A stretch of DNA of 64,000 nt from Lingula anatina (lineage: Eukaryota > Brachiopoda > Lingulata > Lingulida > Lingulidae): the NCBI RefSeq assembly GCF_001039355.2, contig NW_019775444.1:325172-389171 (forward strand), in the 5' to 3' direction. This document shows, in pieces, positions 48,501 through 61,000 of this stretch (position 1 is its first letter; every line of letters starts with the position of its first letter). Under the pieces are notes generated by a model. That model worked only from the letters and a program-made list of their open reading frames with translations. It searched no databases and had not been told where the DNA came from. A program made the position numbers and the translations under genes.

Positions 48501-49200
48501 AAATTTTGAATGAGTATTAGTTATGAAATTTTAGAATTATAAACATTTTCTAAAGGCACAATTGGGATTTTTATCTGGAAAGAAATTCGTTAAAATGATT
48601 TGAAAAATCTTGCTTGGATACAGTGTTTTCAATGAATGAATGGTACATGTGACGTATATCATTTAGGAAAAAGCTCACAAAACGCACCCGAAAAATCCAT
48701 CAAACTACTGAAAAGGAATACAATAGGCCAAATAATGGAAGATGTTCAGATTTAATCTATTAGCACCCAGAAACCAGCTCACCTAAATGTAAAATAGAAT
48801 ATTCCCGACCAAAATGTTACCCATCCGCTATATTAACATGAGGACACATAAATTAAGAATATTATTTACCAATCTGTGATATATTCCTGAACAGCTTTTT
48901 TGAGTTAAAATCAACTATTCCTAACCGTTTCGGTATTAAAGATGATTTCTCAACGTCAAAGGTGATTTTTGAATAATCATAACTATTTTAGCCCTGTATT
49001 AATTTGGTGGTCTAGAAAGAGAGAAAACAAAAAGTAAAATTTTTTACTCCGTTGTAAAATGCATATTTAACATATCTTCTTTTGGTAGCGGAAGTGACGT
49101 ACCTACAAAAATTCCACCCGAAAAATACCTGCATGATAAATCAACATATTACCATGAATTCGTGTGGACTCGGGCTGCGATCTATTTTTAGCCAGCTACA
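45558..49200. other. Intergenic DNA between the two small heat shock genes
   Basis: No gene was recognised. It contains a MITE-like element at 47564-47847 and AT-rich sequence. AATAAA overlaps the stop region of the upstream gene, but the true poly(A) site is not placed. Confidence 0.6.
47564..47847. mobile_element. MITE-like element flanked by TA
   Basis: A 284-bp element with terminal inverted repeats matching at 17 of 20 positions: CCCGCACAAAAACGAAGTAG against CCCGCACGAAAATGCAGTAG read from the other strand. TA dinucleotides flank both ends (47562-47563, 47848-47849), as for Tc1/mariner-like insertions. The interior repeats CTACTGCA and TGCTTC words and has no ORF. Confidence 0.8.
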
Positions 49201-49208
49201 TCATCGGA

Positions 49209-49246
49209 TTCTGGAAATATCAGAACACTTGGCAGCCGTATAAATA
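49209..49246 (+). promoter_or_regulatory. Heat shock element and TATA box of the second small heat shock gene
   Basis: TTCTGGAAATATC (49209-49221) fits nTTCnnGAAnnTTCn with one mismatch in the third unit. TATAAATA follows at 49239-49246. This close pairing is typical of HSF1-driven promoters and predicts a start site near 49270. Confidence 0.75.
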
Positions 49247-49269
49247 TTGCTCGGCTCCAGCTCAAAGTG

Positions 49270-49367
49270 CATTGCAGTCTCAAAAGAGATTCGGCAAACA
49301 GCCGCAGCGATTTCCTAGCTGAACCCGAACCAAAAGCTAGCATTCCCCAGGCATCCAGGGTGAAAAG
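49270..49367 (+). other. Non-coding first exon (5' UTR) of the second small heat shock gene
   Basis: The start is estimated from the TATA box. The exon ends at donor GAAAAG|GTAAGAG. The intron would run 49368-50468, ending at the acceptor CATAATTTCAG, 46 bases before the start codon. No protein is encoded. Confidence 0.65.
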
Positions 49368-50514
49368 GTAAGAGCCGGTCGAGGCATTACTGAAGTTAAG
49401 GCCCTGTGCTATTCTTGCAAAAATATGCAATAAGAGTATCATAACATGCAGATTTATATAGTCGTTCTCGTCTTGGCATCATCATCATTTTTGCTGTTGT
49501 GCTACGAAATATCGGCCACTTGTTAATGAGCTATTAATAGATTAATTTTGGCACAATGAGAAAAGTTGGTTGCTTGATCACTCTCTGGTGTAGCGGCGTT
49601 AAAGTTGGTTGTGGCGAAGTCCCGCGATGCCGATACGGATTCGCTTCATAAGCAGAAGGTGAAGTATGGTGTTGAAGAGAAAGGCCGATGTTATTGATCC
49701 AGTGACTCACGATCTCTACTAGATTTATGTGTTTACTTCCAGACAATACATCGCATTAGGGGTTGATGTTTTATCTTATAGCTTTTTACGCACTTCTTTG
49801 AATCATTACAATTTCATTCCGTTTTTTATTACCTACCTGTTTGACCTTCTAACATTCCTTTGAGGGACTAAAAAGAAACACCGTAACTGGCCTTTTTTTA
49901 TTCCATAAGCCAATATGGGCGGGTTTGATCTTTGTATTTAAAGGTCAGATCCTAATATTTCCTTTACATGTGCTTGCAGTCCTGGTCAAATACGGTATTA
50001 GGCATGATGACTAGTATTATGCATGATGCATGATGCACGATTCAGCTTTGCCCCTATTAGGTTTCACTCAGTGAACGATAACGATTAAATGCAAAAACTA
50101 ATTTTCTGCATAATCTTAATGGAACATATAATCGAATTCTGTGGAAGTCTTGGGGATTGATTTGATTTTTTTGTCATTAAATGACTAATGCTTGTTTCAA
50201 TATTAGACGCTGTGAAGGAATGTACATAAAGAAATATATATTTGGCAATGACGGCAATTAGATAGAATAAATACTGTCCATCAAAATTGCAATTTTTGGT
50301 GAATAGTGGGCAATAAGATGAGGGTTTCATTGGATTCTTGACCACATTATCCATTCTCAGTTCCCCTGAAACATGAACAGATGGGCTCTCTTGGCGCCTA
50401 CAGACACCGCCAATCACTGTAATCACAAGAGCGTTTAACGATTCCTAAATCAATTTCCATAATTTCAGAAATTCTGGTGAACCTACTGTCCAACAACAGA
50501 CTGTATACTCAACC

Positions 50515-51465
50515 ATGGCCCAACCACAGCAGAATCAGCAGTCGGCCCAGAGAACGTATAGGTCTGAGATCTACATCCCAATTAAGAAAGACACAGTAAC
50601 ATTTGCCGACCGTCAGAAAAGCATTTGGGAGCAAATGGAAGAGAGAATGTCTCATCGTAGATCAGAATGGGAGCAAGACATCGAGCGGATGCGTCGCAAT
50701 TTTTTCACGCTGGCACCCATGGATAAAATGCTTGGTCCTGTGAAATATGAAGAGGAACGCCACGTCGTACCGAGTCCATCGGGCGCTCCGCTCTTTAAAG
50801 TGGAGTTTGACGTTAAAGACTTCGCTGCTGAGGAAATTAAAGTCATCACGAAAGAGCAGAAGGTAATCGTCCAAGCAAAACACGTCGAAAAACGCGGAAA
50901 TTCTACCGTCACGAAAGAATTCAGCAAGGAGATCGAAGTTCCGCCAAATGTGGACCCACACGATCTCAAAGGTACCATCACCTCAGACGGAGTTCTGATC
51001 ATCGAGGCTCAAGTCAGCGCTCCCTCTTACCAGGCCATCACATCACAGTCCCAGGGAGCCCTACAAGCCTCTCACTCACGTCCTCTCGAATCCAGCGCCG
51101 TCCAGACCACGTCGGGAAGCCAGAGAGGACCAATCATCACCGCCGCCGACGGTAGCCGAAAGCTGCACCTCCAGTTCCCGGTGGGCGACTATAAACCCGA
51201 CGAAGTTGTTGTAAAAACTCACGATAGGAAACTAATTATACATGCCCTACACGACGAGAAGACCGCCGGTCGATCAGTCCATAGAGAATTTAATAAGGAG
51301 TACGAGTTGCCCCAGAATGTGGACCCGTTAACCGTTAGTGCATACATGACAGAGGATGGAAATCTCACCATCGAGGCGCCGCTGAAAGCCCCAAAGAGAG
51401 ACACCCCCATTACATATGCTTCTACGCCTAAATACATTCTCAATGTCACCCATTCCGGACAGTAA
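50515..51465 (+). CDS. Small heat shock protein with two alpha-crystallin domains (paralogue)
   Basis: 316 residues in one coding exon. A short N-terminal region includes WEQDIERMRRNFF (about 56-68), which aligns with the helix before the first domain of the neighbour at 44433. Alpha-crystallin domain 1 is about 91-168 (ends DGVLIIEAQV) and domain 2 about 214-291 (ends DGNLTIEAPL), joined by a Ser/Gln-rich linker. A 25-residue extension follows domain 2. It is an ATP-independent chaperone by family. The start ATG sits in a good context (CAACCATGG). Promoter features at 49209-49246 indicate heat inducibility. AATAAA at 51538-51543 is a likely poly(A) signal. Divergence from the neighbour is large, so the pair is an old tandem duplication. 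Confidence 0.95.
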   Translation: MAQPQQNQQSAQRTYRSEIYIPIKKDTVTFADRQKSIWEQMEERMSHRRSEWEQDIERMRRNFFTLAPMDKMLGPVKYEEERHVVPSPSGAPLFKVEFDVKDFAAEEIKVITKEQKVIVQAKHVEKRGNSTVTKEFSKEIEVPPNVDPHDLKGTITSDGVLIIEAQVSAPSYQAITSQSQGALQASHSRPLESSAVQTTSGSQRGPIITAADGSRKLHLQFPVGDYKPDEVVVKTHDRKLIIHALHDEKTAGRSVHREFNKEYELPQNVDPLTVSAYMTEDGNLTIEAPLKAPKRDTPITYASTPKYILNVTHSGQ

Positions 51466-51537
51466 ACGGACCCTCTAACTGCTGATGATAAAAAAACAGA
51501 ATTTAAAGTGGAATGACTTTACTTTGTTTAAATACGT

Positions 51538-51543
51538 AATAAA
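51538..51543 (+). terminator. Probable poly(A) signal of the second small heat shock gene
   Basis: AATAAA lies 72 bases after the stop codon, in AT-rich sequence. No other candidate is closer. Confidence 0.6.
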
Positions 51544-54500
51544 TATATATTTTCGTGGTGGACATTAACGACTTTCATTTAAAATCCGAAAGGAATTTTT
51601 CAAGGTTTAAAGTATATCCTAGAAACACGAAAAAGGATTTTTACGCGCCAAGTACTCTTGGTTTGGTTATAAAACAGGAGCAGACGATATTTCTTTGTCG
51701 AGGAATTATTGATCAAACAGACAACGCCGGAACTTGAAAAAAAAAACGAAAAAATGACAAAGATCTATTCAAAGATAATCATGATTCTTTAGGGAGAATA
51801 TAACTGCAGGCATAGCTGTTTTATGTGCTGCTGTGCTTCGTTGTTTTGGGAAAAATGCTTCGAGTAAACACGTGAAATAATTATTCTACCGTTATGCAAC
51901 CAGGCAGGTACCCCAGATGTCAGAGCCTCTTTTAAGTAAATGGAATGGACATAATGCATTCAGAATGATCAAATCAACGTTCTAAAACTCAGGGTACCAG
52001 ATGGGTAGCATTACTACCTTTCGAAGCTACCAAAAATAGACAAATCGGTTGCGCTTTTCCTTCTGCCCACGTAGACTACGACTGCCGGAGGAAACTAAGT
52101 TGTGTGGTGTAATATACATCATGTTAAAGGGGGAAAAAATCACCAATTCTCTACCCAGACGCGGCCCCTAGATGCTGACATTTTAAAGGTTATAGTGTGA
52201 AATTTCTGTGGCATGCGTACTCTCCCACCTTCACTTCCAAGCTAAACTTGACTGACGCATCGAAGAGATAATTTCGCCACTTAAGATTGATAGTATTTTC
52301 TTGTTTATTTTCATTATATCATAAACGACATTACTTCAAAGTTTTCATTGAAAATAGCAGATACCAGACAAGTAGTATTATTGATGTCGAAGATATGAGG
52401 CTTGAGTAACCTAACGATGCAGTGATATCTTGGTACATCTGCGGTAGAAGCTATAGATTTCGTTAAACGCCGTTCAGTTTATTCGGTGCCGTTTGATTTG
52501 ACATTGGGCAATTGAACCGTGCTATAGTGTAACCGTGTAAGGAAACAGATTTATATCAGTGTTTATCAGCTTTGATGTCGATGGAAAGCTTAACACCAAG
52601 ACTATAGGTCTCCATTTTAGCGCACCTGGCCAGTAATTTATCAAAGAGAGCCATCAAAAACCACCGCATGGTGTTTTGATTTCAGTACAAACTCCATGCA
52701 TATCGAGGTGGTGTAGTTAATTTTTTCCATGGAACTCACGTTGGTTAAATTAATCAGTTTTTGGCATCTCGATTTTTGCGCCAAAGAAGATCAGTCCATC
52801 TGCACAGCTTGCAGATCGATATTATAGTAATGCAAATTACAGCTGAGACTGCTGGTGCGCTTTGCCTGGATGCCTTGTATCTGATTTTAGTGTTCGTCGG
52901 CGGAAAAAGTGGTGATCAATCAAAACACTATAAATGTTCTCATATCGTTTATATGAATGGCACGGAAACAGTAAACTTACTGTTTGTCTAGACCTTTGTA
53001 GCTTTTATTGGAGTACAATTTTTAAAAAATATATTTGTTATCAATGTTTTACAGACATTATATTGAAGTGTATGTTACTTTCTCGTTTGATTTAATTGAC
53101 CAGGTGCCGGTTCTTACATTGAAGAGTATAACTGGCGTATCTAAGGACATTAAACACTGATTTAAAACCACGCACTCATCACCTGGAGACTGTGGGAGGC
53201 ATGCATTTTAACACCTGGCCTAGGTTAGCCAGAGTATAATCAAGAATGTATTACGTTCTTGGTACATGTATAATCTATATCCTCTTAAAATTATTTCTCA
53301 GACCGTGATGAATGAAACGCAGCTACAGTCAGTAGGGTCTAAATTGTGGGGAATCTTTGATATGCAATTACCAATTAGTCGGGGAGGCTTTGATTTTTGT
53401 ACGCACTGGGTTAGGGTGTTATGAAGTTGGGATGAATGAATGAAATGGGGTGGGGGTGGGGTGTGAAACGTTTAGTTGTATTAGTCATCTATGCGTCGTT
53501 TTCTCCAAAGCCGTTGTGCGTGGTAAATCACGATGTTTCTCTATGGCTCTCTTAAAATTAGCTGTTTGCTGTCGACAGGCATTATTTTGAGAGGAAGTAT
53601 GAGCATAATGAAAAAAAAATTGAAGCTGAAATACGATTAAAGCACAGGCGCTTAAAAAGTTAACAACCTATGCTGATAGTCACTTTGTAATCTGTCCCAC
53701 ATTAATTCAGACATTACATGTGAATGTATGATTTAAACGATTCAGACGACATTAATGTGAAAGCGGGGGTAAATAACATTAGTGTTAGCTCCACCAAATA
53801 TAGCAATGTTGCGGCGGCTCTATTGCTCAGGTTACCCGCTTACTGCCAAGAGCAATCAGAACACCTTCTGAAGAAGTGCTTGTCTAGTAGATAATTCAAG
53901 GTGTTGTTCATTCGTGAAGGAATTTCCCTCACAACCTACCTATATTTCCGTTCAAATGTGTTACTTCAATTTTGTTCATCGTTGTAACTTCAAGGTGGAA
54001 GACGTAATAAGATGCAATGATACTATCCAAATAATTGTTGTGAAAACAGTTGCTGATAAAGCAGTCCATGCTCTGCCTTCTGCCCAGTCTGTTGTATTCA
54101 TAATTTTAAACCCCACGCTTATAAATGTCAGGTCGGAGAATGTTTTCTGTATTATTAACGTCACGACATGTCTGTATTTCGGGATAAGGCGGAAGAAATA
54201 TTTCTATTTTGTCAGAAAAAAACTACATGCACCCACGCACGCACAAACACACATGCACGCACACAATGTGTATTTGTCAACCAGCCGGTCAATACCTTGG
54301 CGCAAGCCTTGGGCAGAGCTTTTTGTCTCATTTTACTTTAAACTTGTTTCTGCTCTAACTGGACAATCTCCTATACCTAGACCTTACATTCTTAGGTATA
54401 TAATATTAAAATATTATGTTATATTAATAAATTGAATATCAGTAGAAAATCTGAAACAGCTCTCCCACTTGCAATCTCGAGGTATGACCCGGCTTACAAT

Positions 54501-56888
54501 CTGAATGGCTTCAATCAGTTCGAGCAATTCTCAAAAGCGCCAGGGAAGAGGCAGAATCGGAGTTCAGTCGTCGCATTTAAAACAAAGTACATCAAACGCA
54601 TTCTACGCCAAAGTCGTCCTATGTTAAACATGTCGCCAATTATCTCTCGCAACTAACGCAATTATTTCTCAGTGTCTTTATCGTTAATTGTATGCTTCAA
54701 GAAAACTTCATCAACGTACTAGATTGAAAGATATAACTTTACATAGTCGTAACTTGCCTTGTCTAATGTTAGCCAAGTTGATTTTAATTTGAAACACACA
54801 CACACACACTCTTTGATATAGGAGTATACGTTGATTTTTCTTGTATTTCACCTGGCGCGAATGCAAACACACACGGTGCATAGAAAAAATACACATAAGT
54901 TTTATTTTTATATTTCAAAAAAGAATTTAACAAAATTTCATAAATACTTCTATTTTGTCCGCCAGAGAATAGCTTTCCTGACTACTGTGTGATGTACTCT
55001 TGCTAAAATGATGGACGATTCCTAGCCCAAACTCTTGTAAAAAAAGATGAATTATTTCTATTTCAAACCAGAACAACATGCATTATTCAACCGGTTTGTT
55101 ATTATTTTTCTTATAACTGCATATTCTAACATAAAAAAGCACTATATGTAGGAAATTTCTTCCCGTGCGGGATTCTTCTGGCGGTCAATTGTACAACTGG
55201 AAAACGACCAATTCTCAATGAAATGTAAATATCCTGTCCATGGAAGAGTGAACTGATGCAAAATGCCAAGGTCATTAAAAGTTATTGTTATTGTAAGCGT
55301 GGTTGGTTACATGTACCTATTTTTGAAGAGAACGGTGACTTGACGAAACACAATAGCCAGTATGGAGTTTCTAGTACTCTTTATTCCTCATATACGGGCT
55401 ACAGTCTGGCAAGCAGGCAGGAAGAGCCTTGACGATATCAATCTCCCGGGGTCTCTCTCTCTCTCTTTACCCGAGAGGCCCTTTACCCGAGAGGTTTTTA
55501 TAGGGAATCGTACCGATTCCTGCGTGCCCTGAATCTATTAGTAAGCCTACATGATTCTGTCCGATTTAAAAGGAAGATCAATAAAACTAAACTACATTAT
55601 TTATCAAAGTTGCCCTAAACGTGGATATATTCTCTGGGTAGAAAGGTTACATAACGACTGGGCCTTGGACTGGCTTTAACTAAATTATCTGAGGTGTGGT
55701 GAATGTTTTTGGTGGAAGAGAACAAAAGAGCCAAATGAAAACAAGGAGGCCAAAGTATTTCTTCCATTTTAGAATTGTCACTGGGTCTCCCTTTTCTGTC
55801 ATCTCAAAAGGGGTGGACATTCATTATTTAAACTTATTACTTTGAAGACTTATGTTTTTGATATTGGTTTCTCTTTCGTGGTTGTGATTTGAATTTAAAG
55901 GCAGCGATGGATCGTATAACACTACCGTGTATTATTCCATGAATAATCCCAGCTCTGAGTTAAGATCTCGTGTAGTTGCCTCGAACCCGGATGGCGATTT
56001 CTATCCCTAATAAGTGATTCAACCAGTTTGTTGATGTGAATATATCTCTGGCTAAGAAAAACCAGGAGAATAAGCACATCAGTCCAGTTGCTCAACCTTT
56101 TGCAGAATGCTGAAGAAATGCTGTGTTGTGCGGAGACGTTGAGATGGGGCATTGACCAGCATTACCACGTGGAACTTCTAGTTATGGCCTAAATTGGCAC
56201 TAGCACATGGCACCATATCTGTCACCATTAGGCTTTTCCTTCAGGATTGCCAGAATGGTTCGAACCCATAGTGAATGCCAGTCCTAACAACCCAAGCTAT
56301 GCACCGACGAAAGCACGAACACTTATTTTAAAACGACTGAAACAAGCATTCTGTTTTTTATTTTAATTTATCTTTCATTGACACAGAACATTCAATAAAT
56401 CACATACCTAGTAACCCGAAAAGCGCGGCAGTAAATTTAATGATATACTTCTTTAGAATTCGTCACGGACTGTTTCTCTACCAGAAACATTTAAAGATAC
56501 TGTACATATAAAGCGAGCGTGGGTTTCCAGTATTGCATATTTTAAGCTTAAAAGCACTACTAAATTTGAAAACGACTAAAACATAGTCGACATGCCAAAT
56601 CATAAACCAAATTAATCTCTCGTTCAGCCAAAAATAACTTTAAAAGTGCAACTTCTTCAAATTTTTGGTCGTAAATTGGCCTATTAATGTGACCCTCCAG
56701 TTCATAATTAAAGGTCCGCTAAATGTAGTACTGTGCGCGCATTGCATAATCACCTCTCTCACCTAGAACTATGTGTGAATATATATATAGCTGTACAGAA
56801 AAATCCGTTAATATATCATTTTTCGGGAAATGTTACATTCAGAGATTGCGCTTGTGCTGTAGTTACACCTGAGTCGTATATGCCACTT
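51544..56888. other. Intergenic DNA
   Basis: No gene was recognised on either strand. It contains G-rich tracts near 53448-53462, CA/CT microsatellites (near 54241-54267, 54795-54809 and 55450-55465) and a TTACCCGAGAGG direct repeat near 55468-55496. The left part may hold transcription-end sequence; the right part includes the 3' UTR of the minus-strand PARP-like gene. Confidence 0.6.
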
Positions 56889-58049
56889 CTATGACTGGAA
56901 CTTAATAAGATACTCAGGATAAGCCTGCGCGTCAAAAAATATCACAAAAATGGTCGGAGTCTGGTCATTGTCTACCACAGAGTTGTATGTCACCAGTGGT
57001 CTCTGGGGATCTTTCGGGGGAGGGGTCAGCATCTTGGGGTCTCCCTTTGTGTAAGATCCAACAAGTACCTTGGCCACGAACATAAACTGCTCCCCAGCTG
57101 TATTAGGAGTGCAGTACTTGGGATCGGCAGAATAGGTGGCGTTTTTGGCAAAGTATACTCCTTTTCCATAGATGGCGCCTGGAAACGCGAAACAAGAGTG
57201 TTAAAATTACCATAAAATGTTCTCTAGCACGTTTAAGAATAACTGTGTATTACATTTTCAAGAGATAAGCGATTATGGAAACACCAATGCAACAGATGTT
57301 CTCGATGGTTGATGGCGCCCTTGAGTAAAATAATTGTGTTGTCAACGATTTTCCCTTTTTTAAAACCAACATGTTAAAAGTTGCTTCAAGCTATATTTTA
57401 AAAATAACTAAACAAGCACTTGATTAAATGAGTTGAACAATGGACTAAATGAATTGGCTTACCAACGTTTAGTCCACTAAAGCTTCTGTTGAACCCTTGG
57501 TGGTTTATGTAATCGCACTTATCTTCTGACGTTCCGTGAAAAAGTGACATCTCATTGTTCCTACAAAACACAAAGTTTATGTGAATTGCATTGCTAACTG
57601 AGGTTCATTGAGATTTCATAAACCATGACCACAGTCTAGCCATAGATCTGACAAACGGTGATAAAGAATTACCTTCTTAGATAACAATGATGCAAAATTT
57701 TTCGCAATCAGTTGATTTCTGTATATAATGTGAATATGTATTGGAATAAATCTAAAAATGACTCCAATATTAAGATTTAAGATGGATTCAATGTGCACTT
57801 ACACCCCCTGGTTCTCACGCTTCAGTTTATCACTGTACGTCTTATACTGTTTGTATAAATCTGGATTCTGGATTCTTATCAGTTGAGTGATTTTCTTTCG
57901 TGGCACGGTATCAGCATCAAAGGCGGCGTTGAACTGCCCGGCAACTTTGTCAAACTCCTGGTCCCCAGCTTTTATATTAACTAGATGTACAACACGTGGG
58001 ATATTATTGTCACGTGGTTGAGGTGACCAATGAGCAGGTACGGAATGGT
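56889..58049 (-). CDS. ADP-ribosyltransferase catalytic domain and C terminus
   Basis: Exons 57803-58049, 57463-57560 and 56889-57178. Motifs in order are FNAAFDADTVPRKKITQLIR, IQNPDLYKQYKTYSDKLKRE, NNEMSLFHGTSEDKCDYINH, GAIYGKGVYFAKNATYSADP, KMLTPPPKDPQRPLVTYNSV and TPTIFVIFFDAQAYPEYLIK. The NAD-binding His is in LFHGT and the Tyr in GVYFA. The position of the PARP1 catalytic Glu is Ile (in TIFVIF), giving an H-Y-I triad and predicting mono-ADP-ribosylation. The protein ends KFQS and TAG at 56889-56891. Confidence 0.96.
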
Positions 58050-61000
58050 CTGCAAAAAGGGGAAAACATGCATAATTTGGTACTGCGAAAAACGAAAACA
58101 CAAACATGGAATTTTTACTTTTTCACATGTACTACTAACATATCAATACAATGAAAACGAAGAAAAGCCATAGGAAAAATTCCTTATGGTGTTATTAATC
58201 ATAAACAGAATTCGCTAATATAGTGACCCTACCTTTGACCTCTCGTATAACCTGGGTAATTACACCATCACTGCAATCTGTTTCCGTCATGGTGCTGAAA
58301 TCCAATCTACATTTACTGCCTTCTATCTCGTATACCACTGACCCTTTCTTCGCTCTGTGAGCCATTTCCACACGATAGTTCGTCATTTTATCAAAAGGCT
58401 CTCTACTCTGATCGGCAGCAGCTATCCAACACCTACAAAAATCAAATAAATACAATCGCGTTTCACGTCAGTTGTTGTTTACGCCTCTGTTCACCTCTTT
58501 CAAAAGTTGCAACTTAACTAGAAAACCAGACGTGAATTTTGTTTTCTTGTAGCCTGTTTAACAACAGAACTTCAGATGGTTATTCTACTTCACTTTGGTC
58601 CAAGACAAATCAGCAGGTCGTCCAATCAAGTGGAATATTGTTGCTTTGTAACAAGAATGAAACAGTTACTGTCTAAAACCAATTGATGTTTTATTCAATG
58701 GACTGTAGCATGTTTATTTTGAAGTGAAAAAAATGATCCCGAAATGAAGGCATTTTTTGTGAAACAGCCAGTGAGGGATCATGCCCGAAATGCTCAGAGT
58801 GCTAAAAGTAGAAAACATGGAAAGGCTTACCACTGAACGTTCCGCTGGAGTCCTGTAGCTTTTTCCTCCTCTGCTCTGTCTTCTATCTTCTTATGAATTA
58901 TTTTGTATATAGTGTTGACAGTCGGAGAAACATCCATTGAGCAACCCACAATCACTATGGTTGAGGCATTTGTATCTAGCGTTTAAAATTATTTAAGAAT
59001 TAACATTTTGTTAAGATATTTGCTTAGGTTGTGTTACAATGTTTTGCTCTCGGGTCTTAAATTACTACTGTACATGTACCGTATTCTATAGTGTATACAT
59101 GAAAGAATAAATAATGTAGCCTCATAATTACCACATTCGAGCAGATTTTAATGAGAATTTTTTTAAAGACTGTTAGAAAAGACTCGTGAGATTTGGAATA
59201 AACAACCAGATTACCTATGGTAATTGTTACTCCTCGTTCCACCTCAAGGTCTCGAATTTCAGAAATGTCAGCTTGTGTTAATTTCTGTCCCTTCAACTGA
59301 ATAGTTTCCTAAATACAATAAACAATCGTACATATATATCTTCTTGATGTTATAAGACCAATTTTCATGACGTGGCGTATCATTCAGTGACTATAACAAG
59401 TACACGGTTCTGGTAGTATCCCAAGTGAATAGAATTCTGAAACCAAAGTCACACAAAATACTAAAACCTGCGTACCTTTTGGGTGTTCTGTTGGATAAAA
59501 GCTGCAATGTCTTTGTCCGTTTTGGCAACTTTTTCGCTGGCTCCATATATATCAAGTATCACTCTTTGTAAAGCTGTAAGGTTTTGGCGTTGGCGCATGG
59601 TTTGGCGACGACCTAAAATTGATCAATGGAAGGCAAAAACAGATGCAGTTTTAGTGTGTCAAGTTTTAATAATGCCAACTATTAAACAGTGGAAAAATGA
59701 CAATCATTTACAAACATAACACATATAATAACGTGTTCATAAATGAAGCTTCCGAAAAACCATTTACTGTTCAGATCATCTATATGTCCTACCTGATTTT
59801 ATAGACGAGAAAGAACTGTTGAATCCCTACTGTGAATGGAAAGCTGACAATATACATACATGTTTAAACGTTTGGTAATCAAGTAAAAGCACCGGTTTGA
59901 GTCACAGGTCTTACTGGGATTTTGAGTCACCGGATCTACCAATCAACTGAATCAAATCACAGTATGGTATTTTCAGACCCCAAAGAAAACATACCTATCC
60001 GAGTTCCCCTTGTAACTACACCAGTACCACTACTCTGCGCTCTTGCTTCGTCTATAAACATCGGGATTTGACCTCGGTCGAAAACCGTGACACAAATCGC
60101 CTTCAAATTTTGCATACGGTTTTCTTGGAGTGTCTGAAAGATACCGCCCAACATCTCCTTGGCACACTCTGCCGGATCCACGTGAGCTTTACCTGGAAGA
60201 CATACCATAGATTGCTCATTAAAAGCGATCTTAAATGTTCTTTTTTAAATCATAACTCGGTAGTATATACATGTACTAATGCATGTATATATGCTACTTT
60301 TAAATTATTGTGGGGATAAGATTTATTTATTCACTTGGTGTATGTCTATAATTTGATCATGAGAAAATCTTTAAAAACAGGCAACGTGTTTGAACATACC
60401 TGTTCCTATGGCAGGAAAAGCAATTGAAGAACATTTGAATTTCTCAGCCAAAGTTAAGCACTGTTGAATGCTTCGATGGATCTGATTGGCTGGTGGAATA
60501 ACCACGTGGTAAATTCTCTTGAAAGGAAGTGTGCCAGGTGCTGAAATTAAAGGCAAAATTTCGTTTTTCACTTCAACAGTTTGGAAAGAAAAAGTAGCAG
60601 TAGGTGGTAGAAATTACCCATCCGCTATTGTTTTAAAGATAAATTAAAAGTATAAAGTGCTATAGAATCGAGATCATGTGGGCATTAAAAATAGAAAATC
60701 AGTTTACTTGTATCTAAAACTGCGCCCTTCTGTGCATGTCTCTTTTTAGTTTGTAGTTCTTTATTGATATCGTCACCTCCGGCTTTTACCAAATGAGCGC
60801 CAAGTACTCCCATGTCTGAATGCAAAGAAAATTATAAAACTCATAAAGTTATGACAATATAACTAAATCATTGCAATAGCCAATGGTAATGGCTCCATGA
60901 TAAAACTACCTCAGACCCTCGTTTATGAAGCGTAATTCCGTGAACGTTATTGGTTTTATGGTATAGCATAACGGTTGAAATTTCCAGGAAAATAAATAAA

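Noticed and set aside
50652-51002. Minus-strand ORFs opposite the second small heat shock gene
   Set aside because: Shadows of the true coding strand.
53914-54435. Plus-strand 173-codon ORF
   Set aside because: Longest ORF in the intergenic region, but low-complexity with a CA-repeat segment and no motif or splice support.
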